A DNA stretch of 64,000 nucleotides, taken from positions 248,001 to 312,000 of the forward strand of contig NW_026570291.1 of assembly GCF_019649055.1 (NCBI RefSeq). Direction: 5' to 3'. Source of the stretch: Paramacrobiotus metropolitanus. Its lineage: Eukaryota > Tardigrada > Eutardigrada > Parachela > Macrobiotidae. The translations under genes and the position numbers were made by a program. Shown piece after piece: positions 27,201 through 38,617 of the stretch (position 1 is the first letter of the stretch; the number at the start of each line of letters is the position of its first letter). The notes beneath the pieces are model-generated. The model was not told where the DNA came from and did no database searches. It saw nothing but the letters and a program-made list of their open reading frames with translations.

Positions 27201-27201
27201 A
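18292..27201 (+). CDS. pum: Pumilio RNA-binding translational repressor (PUF family)
   Basis: CDS 18391-18687, 22358-22523, 22660-22916, 23435-23646, 23706-24102, 24345-24408, 24598-25017, 25098-25494, 25651-25839, 25919-26198, 26368-26615, 26684-26767 and 26889-27201 joins in phase to 1107 residues; the exon starting at 18292 also carries 5' UTR. N-terminal blocks match PUM1/2: [29 protein letters not shown] and YDVLSSSP. A Pro/Gln/Asn-rich middle leads to [16 protein letters not shown], the start of the Puf domain. The eight repeats carry the recognition residues SRYIQ, NYVVQ, CRVVQ, NHVIQ, CRVIQ, NYVVQ, SNVIE and NYVVQ, the same code as human PUM1. That code predicts binding of UGUANAUA. 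Pumilio represses target mRNAs in the cytoplasm through deadenylation. After repeat 8 the protein has an unusual Ser-, Gly- and Met-rich tail of about 45 residues. Confidence 0.97.
20780..20910 (+). other. Candidate alternative promoter or 5' exon inside pumilio
   Basis: A more G/C-rich patch in the long first intron ends GCGAATGCG, then GTAATA, a usable donor. It lies just upstream of the acceptor CTTTCCAG (ending 21611) that precedes the open frame at 21660. It could supply the 5' UTR of a shorter pumilio transcript. Inference from position only. Confidence 0.2.
21612..22208 (+). CDS. Possible alternative N-terminal coding exon of pumilio
   Basis: A good acceptor (CTTTCCAG) is followed by 48 nt with stops in all three frames, then ATG 21660 opens a frame of 182 codons to TGA 22206-22208. 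The protein is rich in Ser, Asp and Gly ([14 protein letters not shown]), with codon use like neighbouring pumilio exons and no known domain. Just before the stop, CCG then GTGTGA (22203) can act as a donor, in phase 0. Splicing there to 22358, also phase 0, would put about 181 new residues in front of [12 protein letters not shown]. The alternative is a separate small gene or a chance frame. The upstream stops rule out a cassette exon translated from 18391. Confidence 0.4.
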
Positions 27202-27697
27202 GGAAAACGACGGATGGCAGGGGAATCCGACACTTCACATGGACGATTAACAAGTGATACATGGTGGTTCGTCGTTGTTGCGTTTTGGCTGGAAGCAAAC
27301 AAATTAGAGGTTTATTTTTAGTTACAATTTGTGGGCTTGTATGTGTGTATGTGTATCGCATGGTGATTGTTGTAGAGAAGATACCAGAGTTTTTGCAAAT
27401 TCATATTTTTTCGCCAGATTTTTCTTTTTTTGTCATATTGTCATAGTTATAATTTTTTGCTTCATCACGGCGTATGCTGAGTTGTTCATCATTCCATTCG
27501 TCGCATGGCGGAGCGGGTTGATCCAATTATTACTTTGTGCCGGGATGCGGAGAAGATGCCCAAGAGGTGGCTATAATTTTTGGTTGTATGCGTCGCTCTG
27601 TTCTTTATGGTTCTTTGGTGTTCTGCCCGATTCTCTTTATTAACCCCCTTTTTGCTTTACTTTCTGATTAATTGTACTATTAACGTTGTAGTTATTT

Positions 27698-27705
27698 TGT
27701 AGATA
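27698..27705 (+). promoter_or_regulatory. Pumilio response element in the pumilio 3' UTR
   Basis: TGTAGATA matches UGUANAUA exactly and lies about 500 nt after the pumilio stop codon. The repeat residues in the encoded Puf domain predict this very motif. PUM mRNAs in other animals are known PUM targets, so feedback control is plausible. A single 8-mer can also occur by chance. Confidence 0.45.
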
Positions 27706-27892
27706 GAGTTGGCGCTTTTTTATATAGTTTATGCTTGGGCCAGTGCTATAATTATTATGGATGTTGTATATTTTACGTTGGATGTATTCTGTAATATGCT
27801 GTAATCGTATGTGTTGGCACGTGCAGCGATTCTTTTTAATTCAAAAAAATTAAAATTTACGCCAAATTACGTACAATACCCAGAGCGAAACG

Positions 27893-27898
27893 AATAAA
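27893..27898 (+). terminator. Polyadenylation signal for pumilio
   Basis: AATAAA about 690 nt after the stop codon, the first full signal in the 3' UTR in a suitable position. Confidence 0.5.
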
Positions 27899-28007
27899 TT
27901 TGCTAACTGTGCAGTTCTTCCGTACTTTCATCACCGTTACAGAAACGAAAACCAGAGACTAAAGCTAAAGCCAACTGCGCATATTGGAAATACACGTTTT
28001 TGTAATA

Positions 28008-28371
28008 CTACAACTTATTGTTAGCCTTGTCGTTGCGACGTTGTTTCTTTTTGCGGGGGTGTGCTCGATACGCCGCTTCATCCCTTTTAATGGATTCATC
28101 ACACAGCTTCAAGATTCGTTCGGTCATTGCCAGAAGCTGGGCTCGCTCTTCTGCTCGTTTACGGGTTTTAGATCGTAACTAGAAAATCGAGAACACCCGA
28201 ATGTATAAACTGCATAGGGAAGTGCATTACTTCTGTAGATGTATGGTTACAACTTACAGACATCAGACGTCACTGACAACGTACCTCTTTCATTGTCTTT
28301 TGCCTCATCAAAGCTCGAGCTTCAAAGCATGAACAGAGGCCTTTTGACTGTCTGCCATCGCTATATCGCAT
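28008..28371 (-). CDS. Small basic protein of unknown function, two exons
   Basis: Exon 28371-28285 (ATG, 29 codons) ends at donor GTACGT. A 106-nt intron ends TTTTCTAG, and exon 28178-28008 finishes at TAG. Both junctions are phase 0 and give 85 residues. The protein starts MRYSDGRQSKGLC, has a run rich in Lys, Arg, Glu and Ala that should form a long helix (KELRSKTRKRAEERAQ), and ends in a basic cluster RKKKQRR that could be a nuclear signal. The frame upstream of the ATG is closed by a TGA. I do not recognise the family and assign no function. Clean splice sites, phase agreement and helical coding character support a real gene. Confidence 0.6.
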
Positions 28372-29329
28372 AACAAATCCGAGGAGACTCTTCGGTAAAA
28401 CTATTCAAATCAATCACATATAACAAACTGTGCCAATAAAATTGAAAAATAAAATTCCAGTTTCGAGTACTGGATTCCGTTGTTCTGTACAGTAAATTCA
28501 CGTGAATTGCACCCATACCGAGGCGGTGAGCATGCGACGGGCATACTGGCAGTGCTTTATTCAGTCAACTTCAGTGTGACTTGACAAATTTTTACCTTGC
28601 AAATTTTAAATATTCGAACATGTTTAACTGTGTGTATTCTTGTGAAAATTGTACCCATAGGCTTCAAAAATAACAATACATGATTTTCGGTCGTAAGAAT
28701 GCGTTTTTTTGTTATTATGCCAAAGCATGCCGCCCGCGATCACCTTTGAAATTTGCAAATAGTGGCCACTGTCCAGTGTCCACAGACAGCACTGGTGTGT
28801 ACTTTGAACGAAAGGATGTCGCGGGATGTCGGTGGTTTATTAGACAAAACATTAGGTCACAAAACCTTTAATCTTAATGTTTTGTCAACCATTAATTTTA
28901 TCTTACATCGAACTGTGACAAGTGCACCCAGAAAGGACATGTGTCCCGCTGCATGTAAGATAATAAATAACTAAAATAATTTTATAATTATAGAGAGTAC
29001 ACTATGCATCGGCGTATGCAGAGAATTCTGTAACTTGGCGCAGCATTTACATATTTTGTAATGCTTCTTAGCTAAGCAATTAACAGGACACATTTTACTT
29101 AAGTATTTTTCTCTTGTTCCAGAAAGCAGATACGGCAAAAATACATTTAAGTACAACATAACTTATAAATAATTAAAGGGGAAAAGTCTGGTGTAAAAGA
29201 CGAGTATTGTTTAGGTGCCACGCAGAAGATACCGCCGAAATCCAACATTTGGCCGACCAGTGCCGCTCTACAATAATACAGACTGAGTTGTTTTATATTT
29301 TCTGAGTGAATAAAAAAATTCCGTGTGTG

Positions 29330-30046
29330 CTATTGTAGAGCGGCGAGGGGCCAATATCAGGATGAAGTGGAATATGAGCAGTTCAGAAAGGTACAACGGA
29401 AAGGGAATTTTGGCATTGCCATGATTAAACGGGCACAACAAGGGCTCAGCATGTCTCAGCGCAAAGGTCTTTATCACGCGTGCTTCGGTTGCCATATCGC
29501 ACACCAGTCGCCGGTATGGTCTGCACTCTGCAGCGTCTTCGACTGAGCGCGACAAGCTAGTCGGACTACAACGTAAAGCTATGAAAACCATCACTGATTA
29601 CAAGATGCCGGTTACTCCGGAACTGTATCAGAAGTTGGGTATTCCTCACATATTCGACCGATGGCGTCAGAGCGATGCGGTGTGGTTGTTCAAGTTCTGG
29701 AACAAAGATCAGTTCCCGCCTGGCCTACCTCCTGGACATGGTCCAAGTAAAGATAACACCACGCTACAACGCGGAAACCGGCCCGAATCGATGTTACGCG
29801 GGCAAAGAAAGTTATAGGAGGGTGGACTATGGAAATGCGACTAAAACGTCTTCTTGATAAAATTCTTGCTGTTAATCCTAAAATTCTCGAAGCCAGTTCT
29901 GTACTTTCTTTCAAATTTCTACTCAGATCTGTTAATCTCTCCTAAATGTTTTGTTAGCAGAAAATTGTTTTTGTTCGACCAGACTTGAAGTCCCTTCGGG
30001 GTTGTCTGCTCTTGTGCCGTAATAATAATAATAATAATAATAATAA
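29330..30046 (+). mobile_element. Decayed 3' end of a non-LTR retrotransposon (LINE)
   Basis: Two overlapping frames match the C-terminal part of LINE reverse transcriptases. The first has LYHACFGCHIAHQSPVW, like the usual motif before VW. The second has KLVGLQRKAMKTI, then YQKLGIPHIFDRWRQSD and LFKFWN, like the leader LERVQRRA... and KLGLPSLEERR...GDL. A frameshift near 29535 separates them. About 190 bp after the last stop comes CTTCGGGGTTGTCTGCTC, then (TAA)9, the type of 3' end seen in I-like and CR1-like LINEs. Polymerase core and endonuclease are absent, as expected of a 5'-truncated insertion. It is not functional. Confidence 0.7.
30020..30046 (+). repeat. (TAA)9 tail of the LINE fragment
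   Basis: Nine perfect TAA units directly after the conserved-looking LINE 3' end. This marks the 3' border of the insertion. Confidence 0.9.
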
Positions 30047-32289
30047 GGTACAGATCAGCACTTTAGGCATAAAGGTCACATAATTTTAAAATCCTTATCT
30101 GCTTGTTCGTCTGTTTCTTGGTGTTTGGCGATGTTTGGGAAGGCCGCCTTACATTTTTCTTCTAAACACAAGTATCCAAAATGCTTCACTACTTTCAATA
30201 CTTTCCAAGTCCATTTCTGTCTTTCATTTTAAACGAAAGCGCGATGGAAGAGCAAGAGTTAGTAACAACTGAATCTTAGAATAATATTGAACATCTAAGT
30301 TTTTAGGTTTGTTTTGTTTTTCTGTAGATGTGCGACCATTTGGGTTTGAAAACTACAATGCCAATATATGCTGCAGAGTGACATAGTATCTGTAGAAGTA
30401 TAGTAAGTACATGTATAGAGTTATTGAACTTATTAGCTTCAAATAAAGTAAATAACTGGATTCAACCTACAAACTTTAGAATAAAGCTTTAAAAAAATAA
30501 CATATCAGGGATGAAGAAATCTACACAAATTCGGTCCACTGTAATCTGCTACCAAGAAAGCGGCGGTGATAGCACCGACTCCTATGATGTATTTCATGAG
30601 TGAGAAATCACTGTTAATACCAGGTAAAAATTTATTCATGAATATTAAACAAACGCTCCACCAAAATCGGTACGGTTAATATTTGCACAATGTCTTTTAT
30701 GCAGCGGCGGTATATAATTGTTTGACAATAACAACTGGTACTTCAAGTGGACAGAATTAGGCGTAGCAGTGCACGAATGTATAAATAGCTGTTTCTTTAT
30801 TTATTGACAGCTAAGTGCATGAGCCGTACAACGCGCTGTTGCGGGAAAATCTTTTGCAAGCTGTGAATTATTTCTGATTTAAATTTCAATAGTTTGATTA
30901 ATATGAATATTCCTCGTAATCACCTTCAAGCCGCTAACTGTCAACTGTCAAGCCAGCACCCTTAAACTGTATTTGTCGTGTTAGTAAATGACATCACAAC
31001 CTCAGCGAAAAAACTAAACTTAAAAATTTTCCCAAAAAAATTAAGGTGACTGTATTTTGTTCATCTAGTATCTGTACAGTAATTAAGAAAGCCGGTACAG
31101 CAATTCGCCCGAGTCAAAAATCTAATATTTATTATGTTAGCAACTGCCTTCATTTATTTAATATCTGTCCAAAAAACGCGCAGATTAATTGCAATATATG
31201 AAAATGTTCCTTACAACAACAACATCACAGAATGGATTAGACATTAAAAAAAATGTTTTCAAAAATAAGCAATAAACTGTTGGCACTGTCTCACAGGAAA
31301 TAACAATTTTTCCGTAGACAAAACATGACGGATCACATGTTTTATACTACAAATCCTCTAATACTCGTTATTATGTGTATTTTAAAACAGGGATGATATG
31401 CTAACCTCAACAATCCGTACACAAATTGTCAGACAACAACAAACACTGTAATAATCTTGTCCAGCAGGTTTTTAATCCACTAATTTTCATAAGCGCGACA
31501 CATGTTCCTTTATAGTGGACACTCACACAGCCGCGCAGTGCCGACAGGTACGTACAAGCGCGCAACCGGTGTAGTGACCAGTCGCATATATCCGCTGTTC
31601 GCACGACTCCCATCCAATGCACATCGCACACGGCTGTGTGAAGTCGTCATTTCCTTCCACCGGAAAAGACAATCATGCTCGAGAAAAAACACATCCTAGA
31701 CAGTACTCGTTAAGTGTTGCATTGCATCCCCATAGATCTTTATTATTGTGTGCACCACGGCGCACTCTTCAAGTTCGCCTCAAGATGCGACGTTGTGATT
31801 TGTGAGGAAGCACGTATACTGGTCAGCATAAGCCGGGCTGGAAGTTATTCTTCCGCACACCGCTCGGATTTATGTACATGCGCGTATGCAGATGAGCATA
31901 ATATACCGGCTGGGTATTACACTGGTGACTATCAATTTGTGGGATGGTTTCTTGCTGTGTTCATCATTTCTGTCTCTCAGTCGGATGTAGGTTGAAAAGG
32001 AAACAATCGGCACATTTCGTAAGTGGTGCCGCCGATGGTGTGTGAATGTTTGTTCGGCTACAGCGTCGCGCTGGAGGAACAATTGCCGTGATCGATGTAG
32101 TGTATTTGTTTGTTACTGCTGAGAATTACTATAATATCCTCATTGGGTTATGCCATCCACACGTGCCGATTAATTGATCATTTTTACTGTATCGCTCCCG
32201 GCTGAGGGCGTCCATATCCTCCGTAGAGTTTTTTTGCTGGAGATAATTATTGGAAAAACGCCCTAGCAAATAGTGTTTCACAAGTGGTA

Positions 32290-32384
32290 CTGCAGACTGA
32301 CACAGTGTCATCCAGTTGTCGCAACCGGCACGACTCGCGAGCCGGCGGATTACGACCCTTCGACTGCAGGAGCGCAAATTTTCA
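32290..32384 (+). other. Possible noncoding first exon of the Expansion-like gene
   Basis: An acceptor-like CTGCAG is followed by 95 nt of more balanced base composition and then AA, GTAAGTAA, one of the best donors in the region. In the phase needed by the exon at 38618 the frame has a TGA and no ATG, so it would be untranslated. Linkage is inference. Confidence 0.2.
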
Positions 32385-35300
32385 AGTAAGTAATTTCCCT
32401 GCGTTCTCATAACCTTTTCTGTTGAAATTGCTGTACTCGTAATAAACAAATTTTTGAAAATGTGATTTTCTAAATGTCTACTGCAAGAAATCAGTATAGT
32501 ATGTCTCATTATGTTCGCAGTTTCAGAAGAATAGGTTTAAGAATGATCGTTCAGTTTAATTTAAGTATTTCTCAATATTTTCGCACTTTAAGAATAGGTT
32601 TAAGAACAATCGCAGGTTTAAGAATATTATTCGGCTTCGTATACCTTCCAAAAGTAAAATATGCTATATTGTTGCCCGCAAGGTGTAATTGTATCTGCCG
32701 GGTAATTACAGTACCCAATTTGCGAATACCGGTAATTAAACTGAATTACTGTTTGAGCGATGTCGTTGTGGCCGTGCAGAAAAACCGTGTTTGTTTCCTA
32801 TAGATCAGATTACATAGAAGTACCTCGAATGCTAATAACCTATTGGATTATTGCTCAAGTTCTGTAATACCGGTAACAACTACTAACTGCACGATTCTGG
32901 ATTGAAAGTTTTACAACAATTATGCACTCGTAACTTCAACGTTCCGCTAGCCGGCATTCACTTCCAGTACAGTTCTTTTATCAAAACTGGAGTTTGCAAA
33001 CGTAATGAGACCGATTTTCTCCTGTTCTTTTCCCTTAATGTAACTGTTTTTTGGTGTAAAATGCAATCGACAAATCAGGTTTCTCCCACACCAAAATTTT
33101 AAGGGATCCCGATAAGTAATTTTATAATCAAACAAATTCATCAGTGGCTGTAATAATGAATCTACTGGACATACTGTAACGCTTACTTATTATTTATTTC
33201 ATTGTCAATTTATTCGTATTGTTCCCTGGAATTTCGTAAAAGACATATCGTACAGTTATGATGATAACTAACGTCTTCAAATAAGCATAAAAACTTGGGC
33301 ACACCGATAGAATAATTATTTTATATAAATAATTTACAATGCATTTTTTCTAGTTGTTCATTAGATTTTTGGATGCCGCTGGAATTTGGTAATGTGTTTG
33401 CCAAAACGATCATTGCAATATTTTGTTGTATGCTTGGCTACTGCATGTTGTTACTGAGAATGAATTCCAGGCGGCTCTGGCCAGTCCGGCCTTAAAAAAA
33501 AAATATACATAGTGTTAATTATAAATACTTGCCGAATCAACTCGGCACATGATAACCAGCATATTTAGCTCGAAGAACGAAGTTTATGTGTTTGTAACCG
33601 TTTCATTGTTTTTCTGTTACATTTGTTGGATAATTTCAACAGCTTTCCGTATGCAAATTTAATACCAACGTCTAATGCCGACAACATATAACCAATGCAG
33701 CTTGACAATAATATTGCGTTAAGGGTAGAACGAAACAATATTTGCACAGCACCGCTGGGAGTTATACATATTCCATCATTATTTTGGTGATCGCATTTCT
33801 ACTCGTGCTACCGCGGGCCGTCGCCGGGTTGCGAAGACAGTTGCGCGGCATGTTGTTTGAATGTCAGTGGCGCTTTCTTTTTCCGGTCTGGAGCTCCCCT
33901 GGCTGGTGTGCCGGCTGATGATATTATGGAAATTCATACCCCATTGGCCAATGAACTTCCTTACCGGTGTTGATATTGTTGTATGAATAAGCCGCCCACG
34001 TGTAAGCTACTTAACGAAATCCTTTTCGTTTCATTTTATATTTCCGGTATTACGTGGCGCACAGCTAGCGCGGCACATAATAATAATTCTTTATAAGTAT
34101 GACTGGAAAATTTCCTCCGAGATGCGTGCCCGATTTCCCGATTTTCGTACGAATGACTTTTCAATCGGTTTTGGATAGAGTGCCTAAATTAATACAACTG
34201 AGTTTGTAAATATTATCAGAGATGCATTGCACGATTAACGCACGTGTACTGTAATGTACAATAGGCTATTTAATTAAGTATTTAATTGAGCTGAATCTGT
34301 TTGAACAGTTCATATAAAAATGTTTAGTAATGTCCGCAAATATTATTGTGTACGATTATTTAGTATTTAATCCATCAGATTAATTTGATTAATTGTTTGA
34401 TATGTTATCAGCAGAATCAAACGTTATTATGTTGTTTGACAGGAGAGTACACACACTGCTTGTGAAAACATCCATGAACTTGTCGTTAAAAATCCTTGGC
34501 TTTTTTTAAATTATTACTTCACCGGTAGATTAAACCACTTGTGCGACGGTCTATGACGTGCTTCAAACCTTCAACGTTCACCGTCTTATTTACTTGTGAA
34601 TGATTTCAATCTTATAGCACTTTAATCTTGTATTAGACTTTAAAATGTTAGGTAAATATGATCTCTTGTATAAAGATAATTTTGTGCTTTAACGTGCGAA
34701 GATGCAACTTCTTTCAACGACCATCACTCCGTTATTTATTTATAAATAATGCCAGCCGCCAGCTAGATACGATACAGTGTAAGATTTTTGATAAAATGCT
34801 GTGTTGCAGTTTGACACGTCGTTATGGTTGTTATAATTGTTTCTACAAAAAATAAACATATTTCTACATAAACGATTGTATAATCATTGTTGTGAAACTT
34901 TATGTGGCGAATTTTATGGGACTTTTCTCTGAAAATTAATGGCAGGTAAGAAGAAAAATTGCGCATGCGGGAAACAATGTATCTAGCTACAGTATTACTA
35001 TAAAATAACTTTAATAAGCAGCATAGATACGATAAACATTAAATTAATAAAGACATTTATGATCGCTACAGTAAAAATTAACTGGAATTTGAGTGGGGAA
35101 ATGAAATCGTACTCAAAAGGGATTTGTGCATTCGTGCTGTCGTACATAACAAATGTTTGATGAACTGTATGACTTTTACAGAGCATTAAGATATATACCC
35201 CAAATAACTTTGTTTTTCGTTTTTTTTCTTCCGGTAAATAATACGTTTATTGATTGAGCTACACTTATCCTGAATTGAAACAAATACTCGAAAGTATAAA

Positions 35301-37044
35301 AGAAATTTCCTAAGGAAGTGTTGTAAAGACAAAGCGTGAAAGCACTACAATCTCACTGAACCTGACCCTGACAATCGCCAGGTAGTCAGTTTCAACACGA
35401 CATTTCGTCGACTGGAATTACGGTCCATGGCAGCACTTTTCGGCCACTTTACACAGCTGCGTATTAAATTTCTTAAGAAGCACCTTAACAACAGCACTTA
35501 TTCCGGCTAATTCCACGCCGGACTTAACAATCTGGCAAACAACACCGTTTCCGTTGCAAAAAAAATATATTTCGTGCTTCCTACATATGCCGCATCATAC
35601 GGCATATTAGAAAAATGACCACGTTAACGTGAGGCCGGTGTACGTAATAAAAACATATCTACGCCGGTATAATAATACAAAGTATAGCACATGGTAGCCA
35701 AAGCCACCGTGTCAGCATAGCCCGAGCAAAATACTTCGACTTCTCTCAAGTTAATAACGCCTGGAATCTTGCTGAATACGATGGCCTTGTTTAGTTTAGG
35801 CTTTTGATAAACAGGCATTTATGAATAGTACAGCAAAATTTTCGGCGGCAATGAAAGAATGTCGTCAAAAGCCGGCTGTAATGTAGTGAGACTTTTTAAC
35901 CCAGCTAAGGTTGTAACTTGGCATCCGACGCTCACTATTCTTCCATTGTCACACCGGCAGACAATGGAAAAGTCGCTTGGATGAGTTTATTAATGGATTA
36001 TATATGGCTGGTGCGGTTTCGTAATTTGCTGCCGATTTCGCTGATTAATCGCGAAATACTTGGATACCGGCGCATTCAGGGCGGGCGCGCTTATTTGTCT
36101 AATAATGATTACATGGATACTTTTTTCAGCCATGTCTTTCCAAGTCGGGTTTTTGATGAGTAAAATTATGGGATGAATTAACGATTAATTAGTGTGTGCG
36201 GTATGAGACCGTGACGGTTGTTAGTGGATTGTCAGCTGCGTTAAAGCCATCTTCAAGGTGTTTCCGGTATGTTGCATTGTCGACCGGAAGCCGCAACACT
36301 GCCGCGATCGGCTTTAGGCACTTGGATTATCTGCGAGTATATCCGACCAATTTATAATCTGATCGTGTCTTAATTGGGCACCCACTACGATGAAACGCTT
36401 CCGTGAGTATAATTGTCGGGCCGAAGTGGATGGAGGTGACCACTTGTTCTTTGATTTCATGAGTGACGACAACCGGAATGTTCTATTATTTTGTTAATGT
36501 ACAGTGCGGGAACAGTTTTCATGGTCTAAACAGGGATTGTTTAGATATGGAGCTCGATCGAGCTGGTTTCTCGATTAAACGATTAAAGTAGCTTTTAATT
36601 AGCAGAATTTTGATTTGGCTGCATTTATGGATTTACGTAATTACGAAACCGGCTGCGAAATTACACTTTAACATATGTCTTTGAAAATTCATAATTAAAC
36701 AGACAATACAGCAAGAATTATTGTCTGTACATATATCGGCTGAGGTGGCTTTCTTCTATACGTGGATAGCAGGACTTTCGCGCAGTTATGTGTATGCCAC
36801 ACTTCTTACCTGGCGAAATACATGATCAGATCTTTGTTTTTCTGCATGACCAGATCTTACACAGTTAAATGTAAAAGTAATTACTTTATTTTTTTGTTTT
36901 TGAAGTATGCGGTTGTCTCTGCAAAGACTCTTTAAGTGTTTATATAAAGATGATTTTGATATTGCGTTTGGTGGTACAGTACTGTTATGATTTGCTATGT
37001 TAACGTGGACGGCCTTTTATTGGGTACATTTAGCTTATACACAA

Positions 37045-37080
37045 CAGTTAACATCACAACGCAGTTAACATCACAACGTT
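37045..37080 (+). repeat. Tandem duplicate of a 17-bp unit
   Basis: CAGTTAACATCACAACG occurs twice almost back to back. Only two copies; no gene context. Confidence 0.7.
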
Positions 37081-38199
37081 AACGTTCGGCTGCAAATTGT
37101 GTGCTCGTATTGTACAGCCAACCGGGATTTCCTTTTGGCCTTTACTTTACTCAAGTTTTGTTTCTCTTACTGAGTAAATCAGTTGGGGAAATAGATTTTT
37201 CGTTAAATTTTATCTGAACTTGGCGGAATTTACCTTGCAGTTATTCCAGCAGGAAATTTCTTTGCATGTACTTGTAGAAAGTAAAGATGTTTGTAAACGT
37301 CTTGTCAGCTGACCTGTTGTTGCTAATACTAATGCAAGGAAAAGTCACGTCGGCATTATGATTGTATGGCTATTGGCTACTACAGAGTAAATCTATCTGT
37401 AGTGCAATCTTATATTTGTAGTGAACTTTCAAAAATTTGTTATAAGCTTATAAACGCCGCAGCCAGAATCTCCTACCGGGTATTTAAAAATGAAAAAAGA
37501 GTAAGTCTGCAACAAAGTAAGTACTTCCGCACCGGCTTCATATCGGATGCACGTACGTACAAGTACAGAGTACTTCGTACAATACAGAATATAACTAGGA
37601 AAGTGCACCGCTGTGGGCTTGCACTAAAAGACCGAAGCGAAGCGGGAAACCAGGTTCAATAAAACTGTTTGTCGAGTTTGCTTTTAAACTGTTTCTTGTA
37701 AAATATTGTTTTTTATTTAAAGTTTTTTTTTTATTTAGCGTTTTTGGGTGTGTTCTACCATACTGTACTTTATTTAAAATAATTGAGGCGTGACCGATAT
37801 GACCGACGTGCGTGACCGACGTGACCGACAAATTCCTGTTTTCTTGAACACAGAGGACCTTCGCTTCGCTTGGTCGATAATATTGTGTCATCGGATTCTT
37901 ATACTACGTAGTAGTACGTACTGACAGCTACAGTACGGCGCAGCGACGAACCAGGGGAGAAGGGGTGTCAAAACTGTGACGGCCCACAGACGTAGACGAA
38001 CCCAGTTAAGGAGGGGTCAGAATTTTCGGGGAACCTGCGTCAAAATTTTCGGGGTTATAATTTTTGCGGAACCTGCGTACGTAATTTATGCATGGTCCAT
38101 AAGCACTTACCGGTAACTCCTTTTTTAAAACATAAAAATTAATTAAAATGACACACGCGACCGTATACGTACCTAGATTGTAACACTGGCGTACGCATG

Positions 38200-38375
38200 A
38201 TACCAGCCGCACAACGAAAATTTGAAGACGTCGTAGTGCAGTGTGGTAAGGAATTTATCCTCCCGCAACAAGTAGCTATAATTATAACGAGAAAATATAA
38301 AAAAACCCAAACTTTTTCTAAATAAAAAATGTTTACACACTGTTTACGTTTTATGTATCGTTTTATGTATAAAGC
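38200..38375 (+). repeat. Diverged repeat, copy A, left of the first Expansion exon
   Basis: It shares in order with copy B: GCACAACGAAAATTTGAAG, CCGCAACAAGTA, TTTTTCTAAATAAAAAA and a TTTACGTT end. The similarity is patchy, with indels, but blocks are collinear. An AATAAA lies near the end of each copy. Confidence 0.6.
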
Positions 38376-38617
38376 AAAAAAATTTGTATTGCGTGACGTT
38401 TAAGTTGCCACCGGCACAGTAATATTTTACCGCAAGTTCATCTCGTTCGATAATATCAGTTTGCGTGTTTTGTACATAATTATGTTAAAACGCACTATGA
38501 TAATCAACAAATGCCTGAACGGTGTGCAATAACAAGTATTATTCTTTATCAGGCAATCGCCATCAAAATAGCACCGTGTGCACCGTATATTGTAACACGT
38601 TATTCCCATTTGCATAG

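Larger units (their letters stand above)
27202..28000 (+). other. Pumilio 3' UTR
   Basis: T-rich sequence after the stop, with no coding frame of merit, ending near an AATAAA at 27893-27898. It contains one full Pumilio recognition element (listed separately). The downstream gene runs the other way and stops at 28008, about 110 bp beyond the poly(A) signal, so the two genes are tail to tail. Confidence 0.55.
30047..38617. other. Gene-poor stretch upstream of the Expansion-like gene
   Basis: About 8.5 kb of A/T-rich sequence with only short, unconvincing frames. An exon-like piece ends at 32384 with a strong donor (TTTTCAA, then GTAAGT) after an acceptor-like CTGCAG; it may be a noncoding first exon of the downstream gene. 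Local repeats are present near 32520-32630 (TTTAAGAATAGG), 37045-37080 (a 17-mer twice) and 37630-37876 (short inverted pair). Confidence 0.35.

Noticed and set aside
28914-28958. Zinc-knuckle-like CDKCTQKGHVSRC, possible gag remnant
   Set aside because: Spacing is CX2CX4HX3C, one residue short of the retroviral-type knuckle, and no gag or pol sequence lies nearby.
32474-32803. 109-codon frame with repeated segments
   Set aside because: The repetition comes from a local DNA repeat (TTTAAGAATAGG); no coding bias.
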